This document shows, one piece after another, positions 10,041-20,835 of a stretch of DNA of 64,000 nucleotides. The DNA lies in assembly GCA_029215795.1 (NCBI GenBank), contig JARDYH010000002.1, positions 271,816,310 to 271,880,309 on the forward strand. The letters run 5' to 3'. The notes beneath the pieces were generated by a model. That model was not told the DNA's origin and made no database searches. It was given only the letters and a program-made list of their open reading frames with translations. The position numbers and the translations under genes are program-made. This stretch comes from Anniella stebbinsi. Lineage: Eukaryota > Chordata > Lepidosauria > Squamata > Anniellidae. How positions within the stretch are numbered: the stretch's first letter is position 1; each line of letters begins with the position of its first letter.

Positions 10041-13029
10041 ACGTTAAACAAAACCCTGTGTTGGTGATATATATTTTGTTTGTAGTTTTGTTTGTTTGTT
10101 TTCCTTCTCTGTCTCTAGACTGAAATCTTAGCAGAGTCACTTCCTCCCACACACCAGATAAATCACTTCTTTCCACAAGGATTTTTCTTTAAGGAAGTAC
10201 TTTACTTAATCAGGCAAGCTTTTATAATGAACTGAAAAAACAACTTAACTTTATGCTTTACAATCTTTTCCTTCCTTTGAGCAGCCTTTAACAAAATAAT
10301 GATGCAAAACAATCTTTAAGCATTCCTTTGCCTTCTTGTGCTCTTTTTCTCATACGAACCGCATTGCCTGTTCCTCGCAACGTTCCTCCAGTTTACTTCT
10401 CCAGACAGCTTGTTTCTCTGAACTTTCACTTCAGCATTTACAGAAACAAAAACACACCAGCCTCTGCATACTCAACTTTCTTACTGACCACCCCGCCTGA
10501 CTGAACCCTTTTCCTGACTGACTCAACTTAGCTTTTTCCTTTCTTACTTATGCAGTTAATTCAGGTGTGTCTTCTTGCTTAATTCAGAACACCTGTTCTC
10601 AATCTCCACTCTCATTCACTACTGATCTTCCTCGTTTAAAAATAATACGTTCTTAATTGTAATCCTTTCAATTACTAACACCCTGCACTTTCTCTGCTGC
10701 AGGGTGGCAGCGGCTAATCATGATGCAGAGGGAGGGTGCATGGTTTCTGGTGGCCTTTCGGCTCACTGGGCCCACCCCCTGTCCTCTGCTCAGGTGGATG
10801 GCGACCAAGCAGGGGTCGCCATTTGTCTGGGGAACACCTTCGCCGTGATGCTGGAGTGAGGATAGACAGCGAATGTGCCATATTCACCTTGCTCCAGTGA
10901 AAAAGTTGGGACAAGTCCCAGACTTTTTAAAATTGCAGTTTTGCAGGAAAGCCCATGATGGATGCAATGTGACTGCTAAATTGTGTAACCGATGTAGTGC
11001 CACCATGCACCCAACATGGGGCTTTCAGAGCATATAAGAATTCAGCAGCCAATCAAGCCGCCATGTTTTTCCCACAATGGCACATTTGTAGCAATGCTAT
11101 GTCATCTTCCCCACTGCCCCACCCAATGTGCACAAGTGTGTGTGTGTGTGTTGAGGGGGGGAATACTCCACCCAGTTTTGCCCACCTCAAGCCAATGAAA
11201 ATGTTCCAAGCACCTGCTCCTGAACAGTATTACAAATAAATACAGGGAGATGATTCACTAGGGCGGCGGAATGAACAATGGATAGTCACAGAATACATTG
11301 CCTAAGCGTGCTTCCAGATGAGTCTTATTGTGCAATCACCCTGTCAATCCGCAACTCACAAGATTGACCAAGGATTCTGGCATCTTCCATTTTTAACCCT
11401 TCCATGTTTTCTCATAGTTCTTCCATATTTTTTCTCACCAGAAAAAAAAACCCAGTTAAGGAGGAAGACAGAATACCTGTACAATGCTTTTTGACTGGTA
11501 GAACCAGGAGCTCACTGTCTGGAAGCACCCTAAGACTGTTATTACGAATCACATAACAGTGAGAACATCTGAATTTCACAGAACTTTCTCTCTGGCTTGT
11601 GTTTAAAAAAAGAAGAATAGGAAGAATAGGGGAAAGAGAAAACTATGTTGCTCAGAAAGGTCATGGTAGAAGCCGTTTCTGCGATATTTTACAATCTTTA
11701 GAGGGTGGCTTAGCAAGCACTTTGCAGACTAAACTAGGTGAGTCAGCAGAAAAGAACTCTGGTTTCACCAATACTGGGGCAAAGGAACAATAGGCATTCT
11801 TCTTTTGCAAACATAAAAGCCAACAGTTATTTGAATCTGTCTCTAGCACTTTTTGGAACTCCAAGAGTTTCTTGTAAGGCAGAGACAGAAGTAAAGAAAA
11901 ATGTGCTGGTCCTCATAGTAGCAAACCTGGGGATTAATTTTAGATGACACGCTCAGTATGCTTGCAGATGTACTTGCATTCCCAGATACTAATTTTATTA
12001 CATGTATATCTCACGTTTTTAGCTGCCAAGGGAACCTGCCTAGGGCTCCCTATGGCACTGATCATAACCAGACCTGCTTAGGTTCAGCAATGTTACTAAA
12101 TCATGTACCTTCTGTTCGAAGGACCCCAGAACAGATTACAGTTCACTCATGGATTTCTGGCCAATTTCTGGGGGATCACCTCATGCCTGCTACTTGCTTG
12201 TAGGCTTCCCCTGATGTATGTAGCTGGTCACTGTGGAGGACAAACGATTGGAGTGGGTGAGTCTTGCTGTCATCTACTGAGCCAATTCTTACATTTGTAG
12301 GATGGCCAAGTGTGCTGTTTTACAGAGGAACAGTTCTCTATTTGAAGGGCTGCCAGAGAACCATCCTGTATTTGACGTGTCCTCTATTTGGAAAGTGGTC
12401 CTGTTCAATCCCCGTTTAAAAATAAAGAGCCATAAGAACTATTGTCAATCAACGGTGAACGGGCAGCAGACTGAACAGGTAGGCCCACAGGTCACTGAGT
12501 CACAGTTTTCTCCACTAGGCTGAGAATTACTGTATCTCTATTAAAATTACCATAATTATTTTTAACTTTGCATTCATGTATATAAATTAGCATATGTAAA
12601 TCAGTATAATCTTCGTCCTCTTCTTTGATGATGTAATTCCTCATTTTGGCGATTCACAACTGACTACCCTATTCTTGAGGATGAGTGTTATATCTTAGTT
12701 GAGAGATCCTGGATAGACAATCTTGATTTGTATATTCAAAACACATTGGTGAATCATGGAGTTCGTGTGTTTGCATGTATGTATATAATGTCAGATCTTG
12801 CAATTCTGGCCAGACCACCTCTGGTCTCTGATGCATTGGGTCACAGTGGACAGATCTCATTCAATTCAGTTTGTTGCCCCACCCAGAAAAACGAGTGCAT
12901 TCAGATAAAAGAAAGATGTGCTATGAGTATCATTGAGTTGTGACTTTATATTAGGTACAGGTAGCAATAACTTCTGCTCCTTATTTCAATTCAGTATGTG
13001 AAATTCAGCCCTGTGTAGCTATCTTCACC
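10041..13029. other. Unassigned sequence, no gene seen
   Basis: 10041-10690 is pyrimidine-rich and could be the far 5' part of the L2 or an LTR on the minus strand, but nothing decides it. 10690-11240 has a moderately GC-rich stretch ending in a short (TG)n run near 11140. The remainder (11240-13029) shows no domain or repeat that I recognise. Confidence 0.45.
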
Positions 13030-13338
13030 TAGGGTGACCATATGAAAAGGAGGACAGGGCTCCTGTATCTTTAAAGTAGTATAGGAAAAGGAATATCAGC
13101 AGGGGCCCTTTGTATGCATGCAGCACCTGGTGAAATTCCCTCTTAATCACAACAGTTAAAGCTGCAGGAGCCCTGCCTTTTTGACCAGATACAAAAGAGG
13201 GCAGGGCTCCTGCAGCTTTAACTGCTGTGACGAAGAGGGAATTTCACTTGGTGCTACATGCATACAAAGGGCCCCTGCTGATATTCCCTTTTCTCTACAA
13301 CTGCACAGCCCTGTCCTGCTTTCCATATGGTCACTCTA
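13030..13338. mobile_element. Family-A fold-back MITE, copy 2
   Basis: Starts TAGGGTGACCATATG and ends CATATGGTCACTCTA, with the same internal modules as 424-743, including GACCAGATACAAAAGAGG at the centre. No clear flanking duplication is visible (TCTTCACC against CTCTTTGC), so one flank may have changed or the copy may be chimeric. Confidence 0.8.
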
Positions 13339-13604
13339 CTCTTTGCTCCCTCCCTCCTGTGTTGGCTTTCTTCACTCAGAATCAACATTCTCTGCCATCT
13401 TTCTCCACCACAGCAGACACATTTCCCTTTAATGAATGCCTATTGGGCCAGCGCATGTTGTGACAACATATCAGTGCAACACCTGTGTGTTTTTCATGAT
13501 TACTATGAGCGAGGTATCAATGAGACAACCATCTGTTTTTGTAATTTTATTTTTATTTCCCAGCTTCCCTTCTAGAGGTACTTTAAACAGCTTCTTTATG
13601 CTTT

Positions 13605-13692
13605 AGTCTGCAAATCCTCGGCACACATACTTTGGAGTAAACCCCAATGAATTCAATGGGACTTAACCCTGGGTAAAGATGCTTAGGATCAT
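13605..13692. repeat. Short palindromic interspersed repeat
   Basis: Contains GGAGTAAACCCCAATGAAT and ATTCAATGGGACTTAACCC as inverted arms around GAATTC. Related copies are at 62590-62690 and, more decayed, 24830-24905 and 28960-29035. This motif pair is very common in squamate genomes to my knowledge; the family name is not certain. Confidence 0.55.
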
Positions 13693-14439
13693 GTCATTAA
13701 GAACTTTGCAATGCTGCTTTCTCTAGGGATGTGCACGCCCGAAATTATCGTATCGTATCGTTATCGGAATTTCAGACCAAAAAAATTATCGTCTCCGATA
13801 ATATCGTAGGTGGTCCATATTGTATCGGATTTCCGATAATTATCGGAAATACGATATTATATCGTTTCTCCATTTTGCCCTAGAGAGAGTTGCTTTTGAG
13901 GCTGAAAGGCCTAAAACTTCTTAATTTTCCAAGTTACAGGTTTGAAGCTTCGTCACAGTGCAGACTGAGTGTTGCTAGTCATGTGTGCCAAATTACAGAA
14001 CAATAGGTGCAAGCGTTACTCAGAAGTAAGCTTTCAAATACACTGTTTCAGGTGGCTGAAATGTGGTCCTTTTCAAGAGATGTCGTCCACGTCCAGTACT
14101 CTTGTCATGGGCATCTCACAGATGGCCTTGAAGGGACTCATCTGTGCCCAATTTCAGATGCACAGCTGCAGGCGTTACTCGGAAGTAAGCTCTCAACAAC
14201 ATGCACTGTTTCTAGTAATGCACTACATGTACATGCTGCTGCTGCTGAGACTTATAGGTATTATATGAATACATACAACGAATGAACTTTCCAAACCTGT
14301 GGATAAACCTACCTAGTAGGCAGGCAGTGCCTTCCATATGCAGTCATAAAAGTAAAATGTGTTAATCAGAAGATGGTGAACTGCTGCTGCCTTGTCTCAT
14401 TGATTAGGCCACGCATGTCAAATGAAATAATAAAAGGAT

Positions 14440-16270
14440 TGAGGGTTAGGGAAATAGCACGAGTATTACAGGTATTTTAGCCAGCCATAGCCTGGCAGGG
14501 CCTCATTGGGCCAGGAGAGATACCCCTGCAGTGGGCAACCTGGAGGATCCCAGCAGAAGCATATCATGTGCTGCTTCTACAACTGTGAGAATGCCATCAA
14601 AACAACCATCACGCACCACCTTGACCTCATCGTGCTTCAGATGACCCAGTCTGTCTGCCATCCCCGTGCAGGCAGGTTGGCATTTCTTCATGCCAGAGCT
14701 GCGCACAACATTGGCTGGAGCAGAGGCAAATAAAAAGTCACGTTCAGGATAGAGGTAGGCACTTTGGCAAATAAAAGAAAAGTCCCCTTCTGGGTTGAGG
14801 TTGGCTCTTTGGCAAATAAATGAAAAATCACGTTCAGGATTGCTCTTTGGCAAATAAATGAAAAGTCACGTCCACGATTGCTCTTTGGCAAATAAATGAA
14901 AAGTCACGTACAGGATTGCTCTTTGGCAAATAAATGAAAAGTCACGTTCAGGATAGAGGGTTGGCTCTTTGGCAAATAAAAGAAAAGTCCCCTTCTGGGT
15001 TGAGGTTGGCTCTTTGGAAAATAAATGAAAAGTCATGTTCAGGATTGCTCTTTGGCAAATAAATGAAAAGTCACGTTCAGGATTGCTCTTTGGCAAATAA
15101 ATGAAAAGTCACGTTCAGGATAGAGGGTTGGCTCTTTGGCTGGAGCGGAGGGAATGCGCCTATGCATGCGTGTGTGGCACAGTGAGAGTGGATGCATTCC
15201 TGAATGGAATACAATGAACTTTCCAAACCTGTGGCTAAACCTGGCAGTGCCTTCCATATGCAGTCATATGGATTGGGGGGTAGGGGAATAGCATGGGCGT
15301 AACATGTATAGCCTTAGCAGGCAGGGCCTTATTGGGCCAGGAGTGGAGATACCCAGCAGGAGGAAGCGAAGAAACCTGCAAGATCCCACTAGTGCCTACG
15401 CCTGGCACAGTGAGTGGATGGCTGCATTCCACCGCAGTAGCAGAACTGCTGCCTTGTATCAAGATTAGGCCACGCATGTCTAAGTACAACAACAAGGATT
15501 GGGAGGTAGGGGAATAGCACGGGCATAACAGTTATTATTTTAGAGCCAGCCTTTTCAGGCAGGCAGGGCCTCATTGGGCCAGGAGAGGAGATACCCAGTA
15601 GGAGGAAGCGAGAAAACCTGGAAGATCCCACTAGCGCCTACGCCTGGAACAGTGAGTGGATGGCCGTATTCCACCACAGTAGAAAACGACCCAGTCTGCC
15701 TGCCATCCCCGTGCAGGCAGTGGTGGTGGTGGGCATTTCTTCATGCCAGGGCTGCACACATTGGCTGGAGCAGTGGCAAATAAAAGAAAAGTCCCCTTCT
15801 GGGTTGAGGTAGGCACTTTGGCTAATAAAAGAAAAGAAACTCATGTTCGGGGTAGGCACTTTGGCAAATAAAAGTCAGATTTGTTCGGGGTAGAAGGAGG
15901 CACTTTGGCAAATAAAAGAAAAGTCCCCTTCGGGGTAGGCACTTTGGCAAAGAAAAGAAAAGTCCCCTTTGGGGCAGGCACTTTGGCAAATAAAAGTCAC
16001 ATGAGTTTGGTATATTTTTATGAATACAGTGAACATTCAAAACCTGTGGATATGCATATCCACAGGTTTTGGATATGCAGCAGTGCCTTCCATATGCAGT
16101 CATAAAAGTAAAATCCCTTGTCTCATCCACACATGTTTATAAATTAAAAGGATTGGGGGGGGGTAGGGGAATAGCATGGGCATAACGGTTATTATTTTAG
16201 AGCCAGCCTTAGCAGGCAGGGCCTCATTGGGCCAGGAGATACCCCGGAAGCATGCCAACCTGCAAGATCC
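14440..16270. repeat. Higher-order repeat blocks inside the outer element
   Basis: A block containing GGGGAATAGCA, then GGCAGGGCCTCATTGGGCCA and GAGATACCC, recurs near 14440-14530, 15277-15400, 15503-15640 and 16155-16260. Interleaved are copies of CCTGTGGATA...CAGTGCCTTCCATATGCAGTC near 14297, 15223 and 16038-16105. The arrangement suggests repeated segmental duplication inside a transposon. Confidence 0.75.
14733..15135. repeat. 38-bp minisatellite array
   Basis: The unit begins GCTCTTTGGCAAATAAATGA and ends near TCACGTTCAGGATT. Starts at 14842, 14880 and 14918 are exactly 38 bp apart. Variant units with CCCCTTCTGGGTTGAGG alternate. Shorter runs of the same unit are at 15770-16010 and 16370-16640. 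Open frames through it give repetitive peptides such as SFICQRA and are not genes. Confidence 0.85.
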
Positions 16271-16646
16271 TAATCATCGTGCTTAAAAAATGACCCAGTC
16301 TGCGCGCCATCCCCATGCAGGCAGGTTGGCATTTCTTCATGTCAGAGCTGCACACATTGGCTGGAGCAGAGGCAAATAAAAGTCACGTTTGGGATAGAGG
16401 TAGGCACATTGTCCAGTTCATAGAAGTCATGTAGGCACATTGCACAGTTCATAGAAGTCCCCTTCTGGGTAGGCAGTGCACATTGGCAAATTGATAATAC
16501 AGGACTCCCCAGAAGGCACATTGGCAAATTGGTAATATACGAGTCACCGGCAGGGACATTGGCAAATTGATAATATACGAGTCCCCGGCAGGGACATTGG
16601 CAAATTGATAATATACGAGAAGGCACTTTGGCAAATTGATAATAAC

Positions 16647-18456
16647 TAGGGATGTGCACTGGATCGGACCCGATCCACGATCCGAGTCCGGTCCAGTGGG
16701 AAATCGGATAAATTATCCGATTTCCGATCCCGCAGCTGGATCGGCCGATCCAATCCGAACCGGTCCGAAAAAGCTCCGAACCGGTTCGGCGGATCGGCGG
16801 ATCGGCGGGCGCCCACTGGCGCCCACCGCCGCTTCCATTGGCGGGCGCCAGCGGGCGCCCGCCGATGAAAGTGGACAGCGGGGGGGGGGGGAGGAGGGGG
16901 GCACTTACCTTCTCGGCCCGGTGGCTCCCGTCCGGCGCCGGAGCCTACTACTACTAGCAGGCTCCGCGGCCTGCTCTAGGGTGGCGCGCCGGGTGATGTC
17001 ATCACCCGGCGCGCTACTCTAGAGCAGGCCGCGGAGCCTGCTGGTAGTAGTAGGCGCCGGCGCCGGACGGGAGCCACCGGGCCGGGAAGGTAAGGAGGGG
17101 GTGCGTGGAGGGGAGGAGGGGGCGCGCGGAGGGGGGAGGGGGGCCCTTACCTTTCCGGCCCGGCGGCTCCCGTCCGGCGCCGGCGCCTACTATTCCCAGC
17201 AGGCTCCGCGGCCTGCTCTAGGATGGCGCGCCGGGTGATGTCATCACCCGGCGCGCTACTCTAGAGCAGGCCGCGGAGCCTGCTGGAAGTAGTAGGCGCT
17301 GGCGCCGGATGGGAGCCGCCGGGCCGGAAAGGTAAGGAGGGGGTGCGTGGAGGGGAGGAGGGGGCGCGCGGAGGGGGGAGGGGGGCCCTTACCTTTCCGG
17401 CCCGGCGGCTCCCGTCCGGCGCCGGCGCCTACTATTCCCAGCAGGCTCCGCGGCCTGCTCTAGGATGGCGCGCCGGGTGATGTCATCACCCGGCGCGCTA
17501 CTCTAGAGCAGGCCGCGGAGCCTGCTGGAAGTAGTAGGCGCCGGCGCCGGACGGGAGCCGCCGGGCCGGAAAGGTAAGGAGGGGGTGCGTGGAGGGGAGG
17601 AGGGGGCGCGCGGAGGGGGGAGGGGGGCCCTTACCTTTCCGGCCCGGCGGCTCCCGTCCGGCGCCGGCGCCTACTATTCCCAGCAGGCTCCGCGGCCTGC
17701 TCTAGGATGGCGCGCCGGGTGATGTCATCACCCGGCGCGCTACTCTAGAGCAGGCCGCGGAGCCTGCTGGAAGTAGTAGGCGCCGGCGCCGGACGGGAGC
17801 CGCCGGGCCGGAAAGGTAAGGAGGGGGTGCGTGGAGGGGAGGAGGGGGCGCGCGGAGGGGGGAGGGGGGAGGGGGGCCCTTACCTGCCCGGCCCGGCGGC
17901 TCCCGTCCGGCGCCGGCGCCTACTACTACCAGCAGGCTCCGCGGCCTGCTCCAGGGTGGCGCGCCGGGTGATGTCATCACCCGGCGCGCTACTTGAGAGT
18001 AGGCCGCGGAGCCCGCTGGTAGTAGCCGCCGGCGCCGGACGTGCCGAGAAGGTAAGTGGCGGGGAAGGGGGCTTACCCCCCCCCCCGGAGCCGTCCGCTT
18101 CTATCCGCTGGCGCCCGCGGGCGCCAGCGGATGGAAGCAGGCGGCCCCAGGGGGGGTAGGGAGCGCGGGGGAGGGGGTTTACCTGCCGGGGCCGTCCACA
18201 GCGGACGGCCCCGGGGGGGGAGGGAGTTAGGCCCCCCCTTACCCACCCGCCGCCATTTTTTCCTCATAGACTTGCATTGCAATGCAAGTCTATGGGGAAA
18301 AAAATGGCGGCCGATCCAAAAATGTACGATTTTTGGGTCGGGATCGGACTCGATCCGGTCCGGGGGGCCTCCGATTTTGTCCGAACCGGTCCGGGACAAA
18401 ATTGGAGGTCCCGATCCGGGTCCCGATCCGATCCGGGGGGTCCGTGCACACCCCTA
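16647..18456. mobile_element. GC-rich palindromic hAT-like element, nested, exact 8-bp TSD
   Basis: An 1810-bp element inside the 13724-18914 element. It starts TAGGGATGTGCACTGG and ends GTGCACACCCCTA, and the flanks are ATAATAAC at 16639-16646 and 18457-18464. The ends are dense in GGATCGG/CCGATCC motifs; the interior is extremely CpG-rich and built of 242-bp palindromic monomers. No transposase is encoded. Frames of 90-145 codons across it are Pro/Arg/Gly-rich artefacts of composition. A second copy in the opposite orientation lies at 49680-51235. Confidence 0.9.
17089..17814. repeat. Three tandem 242-bp palindromic monomers
   Basis: The junction GGTAAGGAGGGGGTGCGTGG occurs at 17089, 17331 and 17573, and again at 17815, giving exact 242-bp spacing. 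Each monomer is itself an inverted repeat: arms from CTTACCTTTCCGGCC through CGGCGCCGGCGCCTAC face their complements across the centre GGGTGATGTCATCACCC. Partial monomers flank both sides. Such arrays can form cruciforms and are prone to copy-number change and misassembly. Confidence 0.9.
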
Positions 18457-18922
18457 ATAATAACAGTCCCTTCTGGATAGGCAGTGCACATTGGCAAATT
18501 AATAAGAGTCCCCTTCTGGGCAGGTGTAGGCAGGCACATTGCCTGGACCAAATTCTCAAAACAACAACAACAACAAAACCCAAATGCTTGAGGGGGATGC
18601 TTCTGCAGTCCCTCACTAACGGACTCCATGAGGAGAAGACCCAGGGGACGTAGTGACGAAAAATAAAAATACAGGAATCTCTCTCAAGGCTCCCTAAAGC
18701 AGTCCTTCCAGTCCAGACTGGAACCATAATGGGTGGAGCAGTGTCTTCTAAAAGAAATAAAATGTGTAAGAGGGATGCTTCTGCTTTTGCATTTCCGATA
18801 ATTATTGTTGGATTTCCTATGATTTCCTATCGTATTGTTATTGTTAAATGGAGACACAATAGAGAGCATATCGTATCGTTATCGGCGATTTTAACAATAC
18901 GATACACATCCCTAGCTTTCTC

Positions 18923-20515
18923 TCTTCACTCGTTCCCCTTTGATCTGGTCTTGAAGGCAAGAGTAGGTACTGATGTTCGCTTTATATCTGTTGTGTAGCT
19001 TGGCTTAATTTCTTGCCTTCTTGACTTGGAGCGGTTACTGTGCCAAATATTGAGAATTCCCACCACTGGGATTCCTGCACTGGTGTCCGATGGCTAACCT
19101 TTCTATTTCAACACTTGGAATGTGAATGAACATACTCAGGAGAATGAAAATTTTATCAAGAATCTGTCAGCCTCTGATTAAGGTTTTGTACTTTAAAGGA
19201 GACTTAACTTCATGAAAGAAACAAAGCCTAATTTTCAGGCACATGTTTTCAACTTGTGAACTTGTTTAATTGGTTGATCTTAAGATATCCCCTGTATGCC
19301 ATTTTGGGTGCTGTCTCAGATTAAGTAGTCAGGATTTTGTGTTTCATCCACGTTTAACTACGGCGTTATGAAATATGGTGATCAAAGGGCTTCTACGTAT
19401 AGGCTTTTTTGATCTGAACATTTTATTTGCTTTTTGACCCAAATATCACACATATAGGTCCTTTTAAAATAAATTGGTGGGTTACTGTAGTATAGCCTTT
19501 GAGGAAATTATGGCAGAGATATCCTCTGTTGGATTTGAGCTATCAAAGCTGAAATTTTAATGACCAACAAGTATTGGGCAAAAGTGAGTTAATGCAGTTT
19601 CTTAATTTGAACCTCCCGGTCCCTCTTGAGTTACACAACCCATCCCTTTCCATATCCTTTTGCAGAGCTACAGGTGAGATATTGAAGGGAAGGCACTTTT
19701 GATAGAAAATGAACTCCGTTGTGAAGCAGCAACATTAGAAAATTACACGGCGTTGGATTCCATTGGCAGCAATATCTAATGGAAGTCTACGGAGATGTTA
19801 ATGCCCTGATGAATGGTGGATCTTTTATCTGGCTAATTTGGATGCAAATGCTTGGGAATCCTATTACACTGTGGTTACAATGCTTTTACAGGGTGAGATT
19901 ACAGCGACATAGCATTTCATAGGAGCACAACTGAAGGCTGAGGTAATGATTCTATTATAATCCAGAATTATTAATGTGGGGAGACCATTATTATGCAAAT
20001 CTGTGACGGTCAACTGATAAAAATATCTAGGATGATTATGCTGCAATTTAAAAAGAGGATCAAATAGAGCATTTTTGCTAAAATAATGTTGGAATAAATT
20101 TGTATGGGGGGCACCTGAGTCTGTGTGGTGGCCATTTTATGTAAAGGCCTGATGCTGAAAGGAATAGGGAAAAACTGCACAAAAGCTGGGAAACGACCAA
20201 ATGATAGGTGGTTTTGGGAAAGGGTGTGTGGTGAGGGAGGGGAGTGTGGCCTTCTTGGGAACCCCAGAGAGAAAGATTGGGACTTCAGGAGGGCTGGCTT
20301 TGGCCCCCAGGCCTCAGGTTCCCCACCCCTGTCAGATACACCAACAAACACACTTGAACTGTACTGTTTTTGCCCCACAAATGTAACCTTGAATGTATCC
20401 AAGAGCAGGTCTTTAGATCTCGCTTAATCCAGCCCCCTGCTGCTTCCTATGAACACTACTGCCTCCAGATCTTGAAGGCCCTCAGGCAAGGCACCCTCAG
20501 TAGGTTTGTTTAAAA
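18923..20515. other. Repeat-free AT-rich island, possible regulatory DNA
   Basis: No transposon or coding frame is recognised. Around 19640-20060 there are octamer-like sites (GGATGCAAATGC near 19840, ATTATGCAAATC near 19990) and homeodomain-type cores (AGAATTATTAATGTG). This is the composition expected of conserved noncoding DNA, but conservation cannot be judged from one sequence. Confidence 0.35.
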
Positions 20516-20835
20516 TTAAGATGACCATAAGAAAAGGAGGACAGGGCTCCTGTATCTTTATCAATTGTATAGAAAAGGGAATTTCAGCAGGTGTCATCTG
20601 TATGCATGCAGCACCTGGTGAAATTCCCTCTTCATCCCAACAGTTAAAGCTGCAGGAGCCCTGTCCTCTTTTGTATCTGGTCACTCTAGTTATACTCCTG
20701 AGCTTTAACTGTTGTGATAAAGAGGGAATTTCACCAAGTGCTGCATGCATACAAATGACACCTGCTGAAATTCCCTTTTCTATACAACTGTTAAAAATAC
20801 AGGAGCCCTGTCCTCCTTTCCATATGGTCATCCTA
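20516..20835. mobile_element. Family-A fold-back MITE, copy 3
   Basis: Left end TAAGATGACCATAAG, right end CCATATGGTCATCCTA, same modules as the other copies. Flanking 8-mers GTTTAAAA and GTTTAAGC agree at 6 of 8 positions, consistent with a decayed target duplication. The centre is partly rearranged. Confidence 0.75.

Larger units (their letters stand above)
13724..18914. mobile_element. 5.2-kb non-autonomous hAT-like element (outer)
   Basis: The left end is TAGGGATGTGCACGCCC and the right end is CGATACACATCCCTA. Flanks carry an exact 8-bp duplication GCTTTCTC (13716-13723 and 18915-18922). Both ends are loaded with ATCGTATCG and CGATAAT type motifs on either strand, likely transposase-binding subterminal repeats. 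The interior has no transposase frame. It is filled with a 38-bp minisatellite, higher-order blocks of 0.2-0.8 kb and a nested element (16647-18456). Removing that nested element and its duplicated 8 bp leaves about 3.37 kb. Boundaries and duplication are read directly; the hAT label is inferred from duplication length. Confidence 0.85.

Noticed and set aside
14503..14853. A 116-codon minus-strand frame
   Set aside because: Its peptide (repeats of SFICQ and YPERDF) is a translation of the 38-bp minisatellite.
14733..15135. CRISPR-like repeat array
   Set aside because: Units are directly tandem with no unique spacers, and the genome is eukaryotic. It is a minisatellite inside a transposon.
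17702..18457. Several 90-145 codon frames in the GC-rich palindromic element
   Set aside because: Stop codons are rare at this composition, similar frames appear on both strands because the DNA is palindromic, and none shows a domain or start context.
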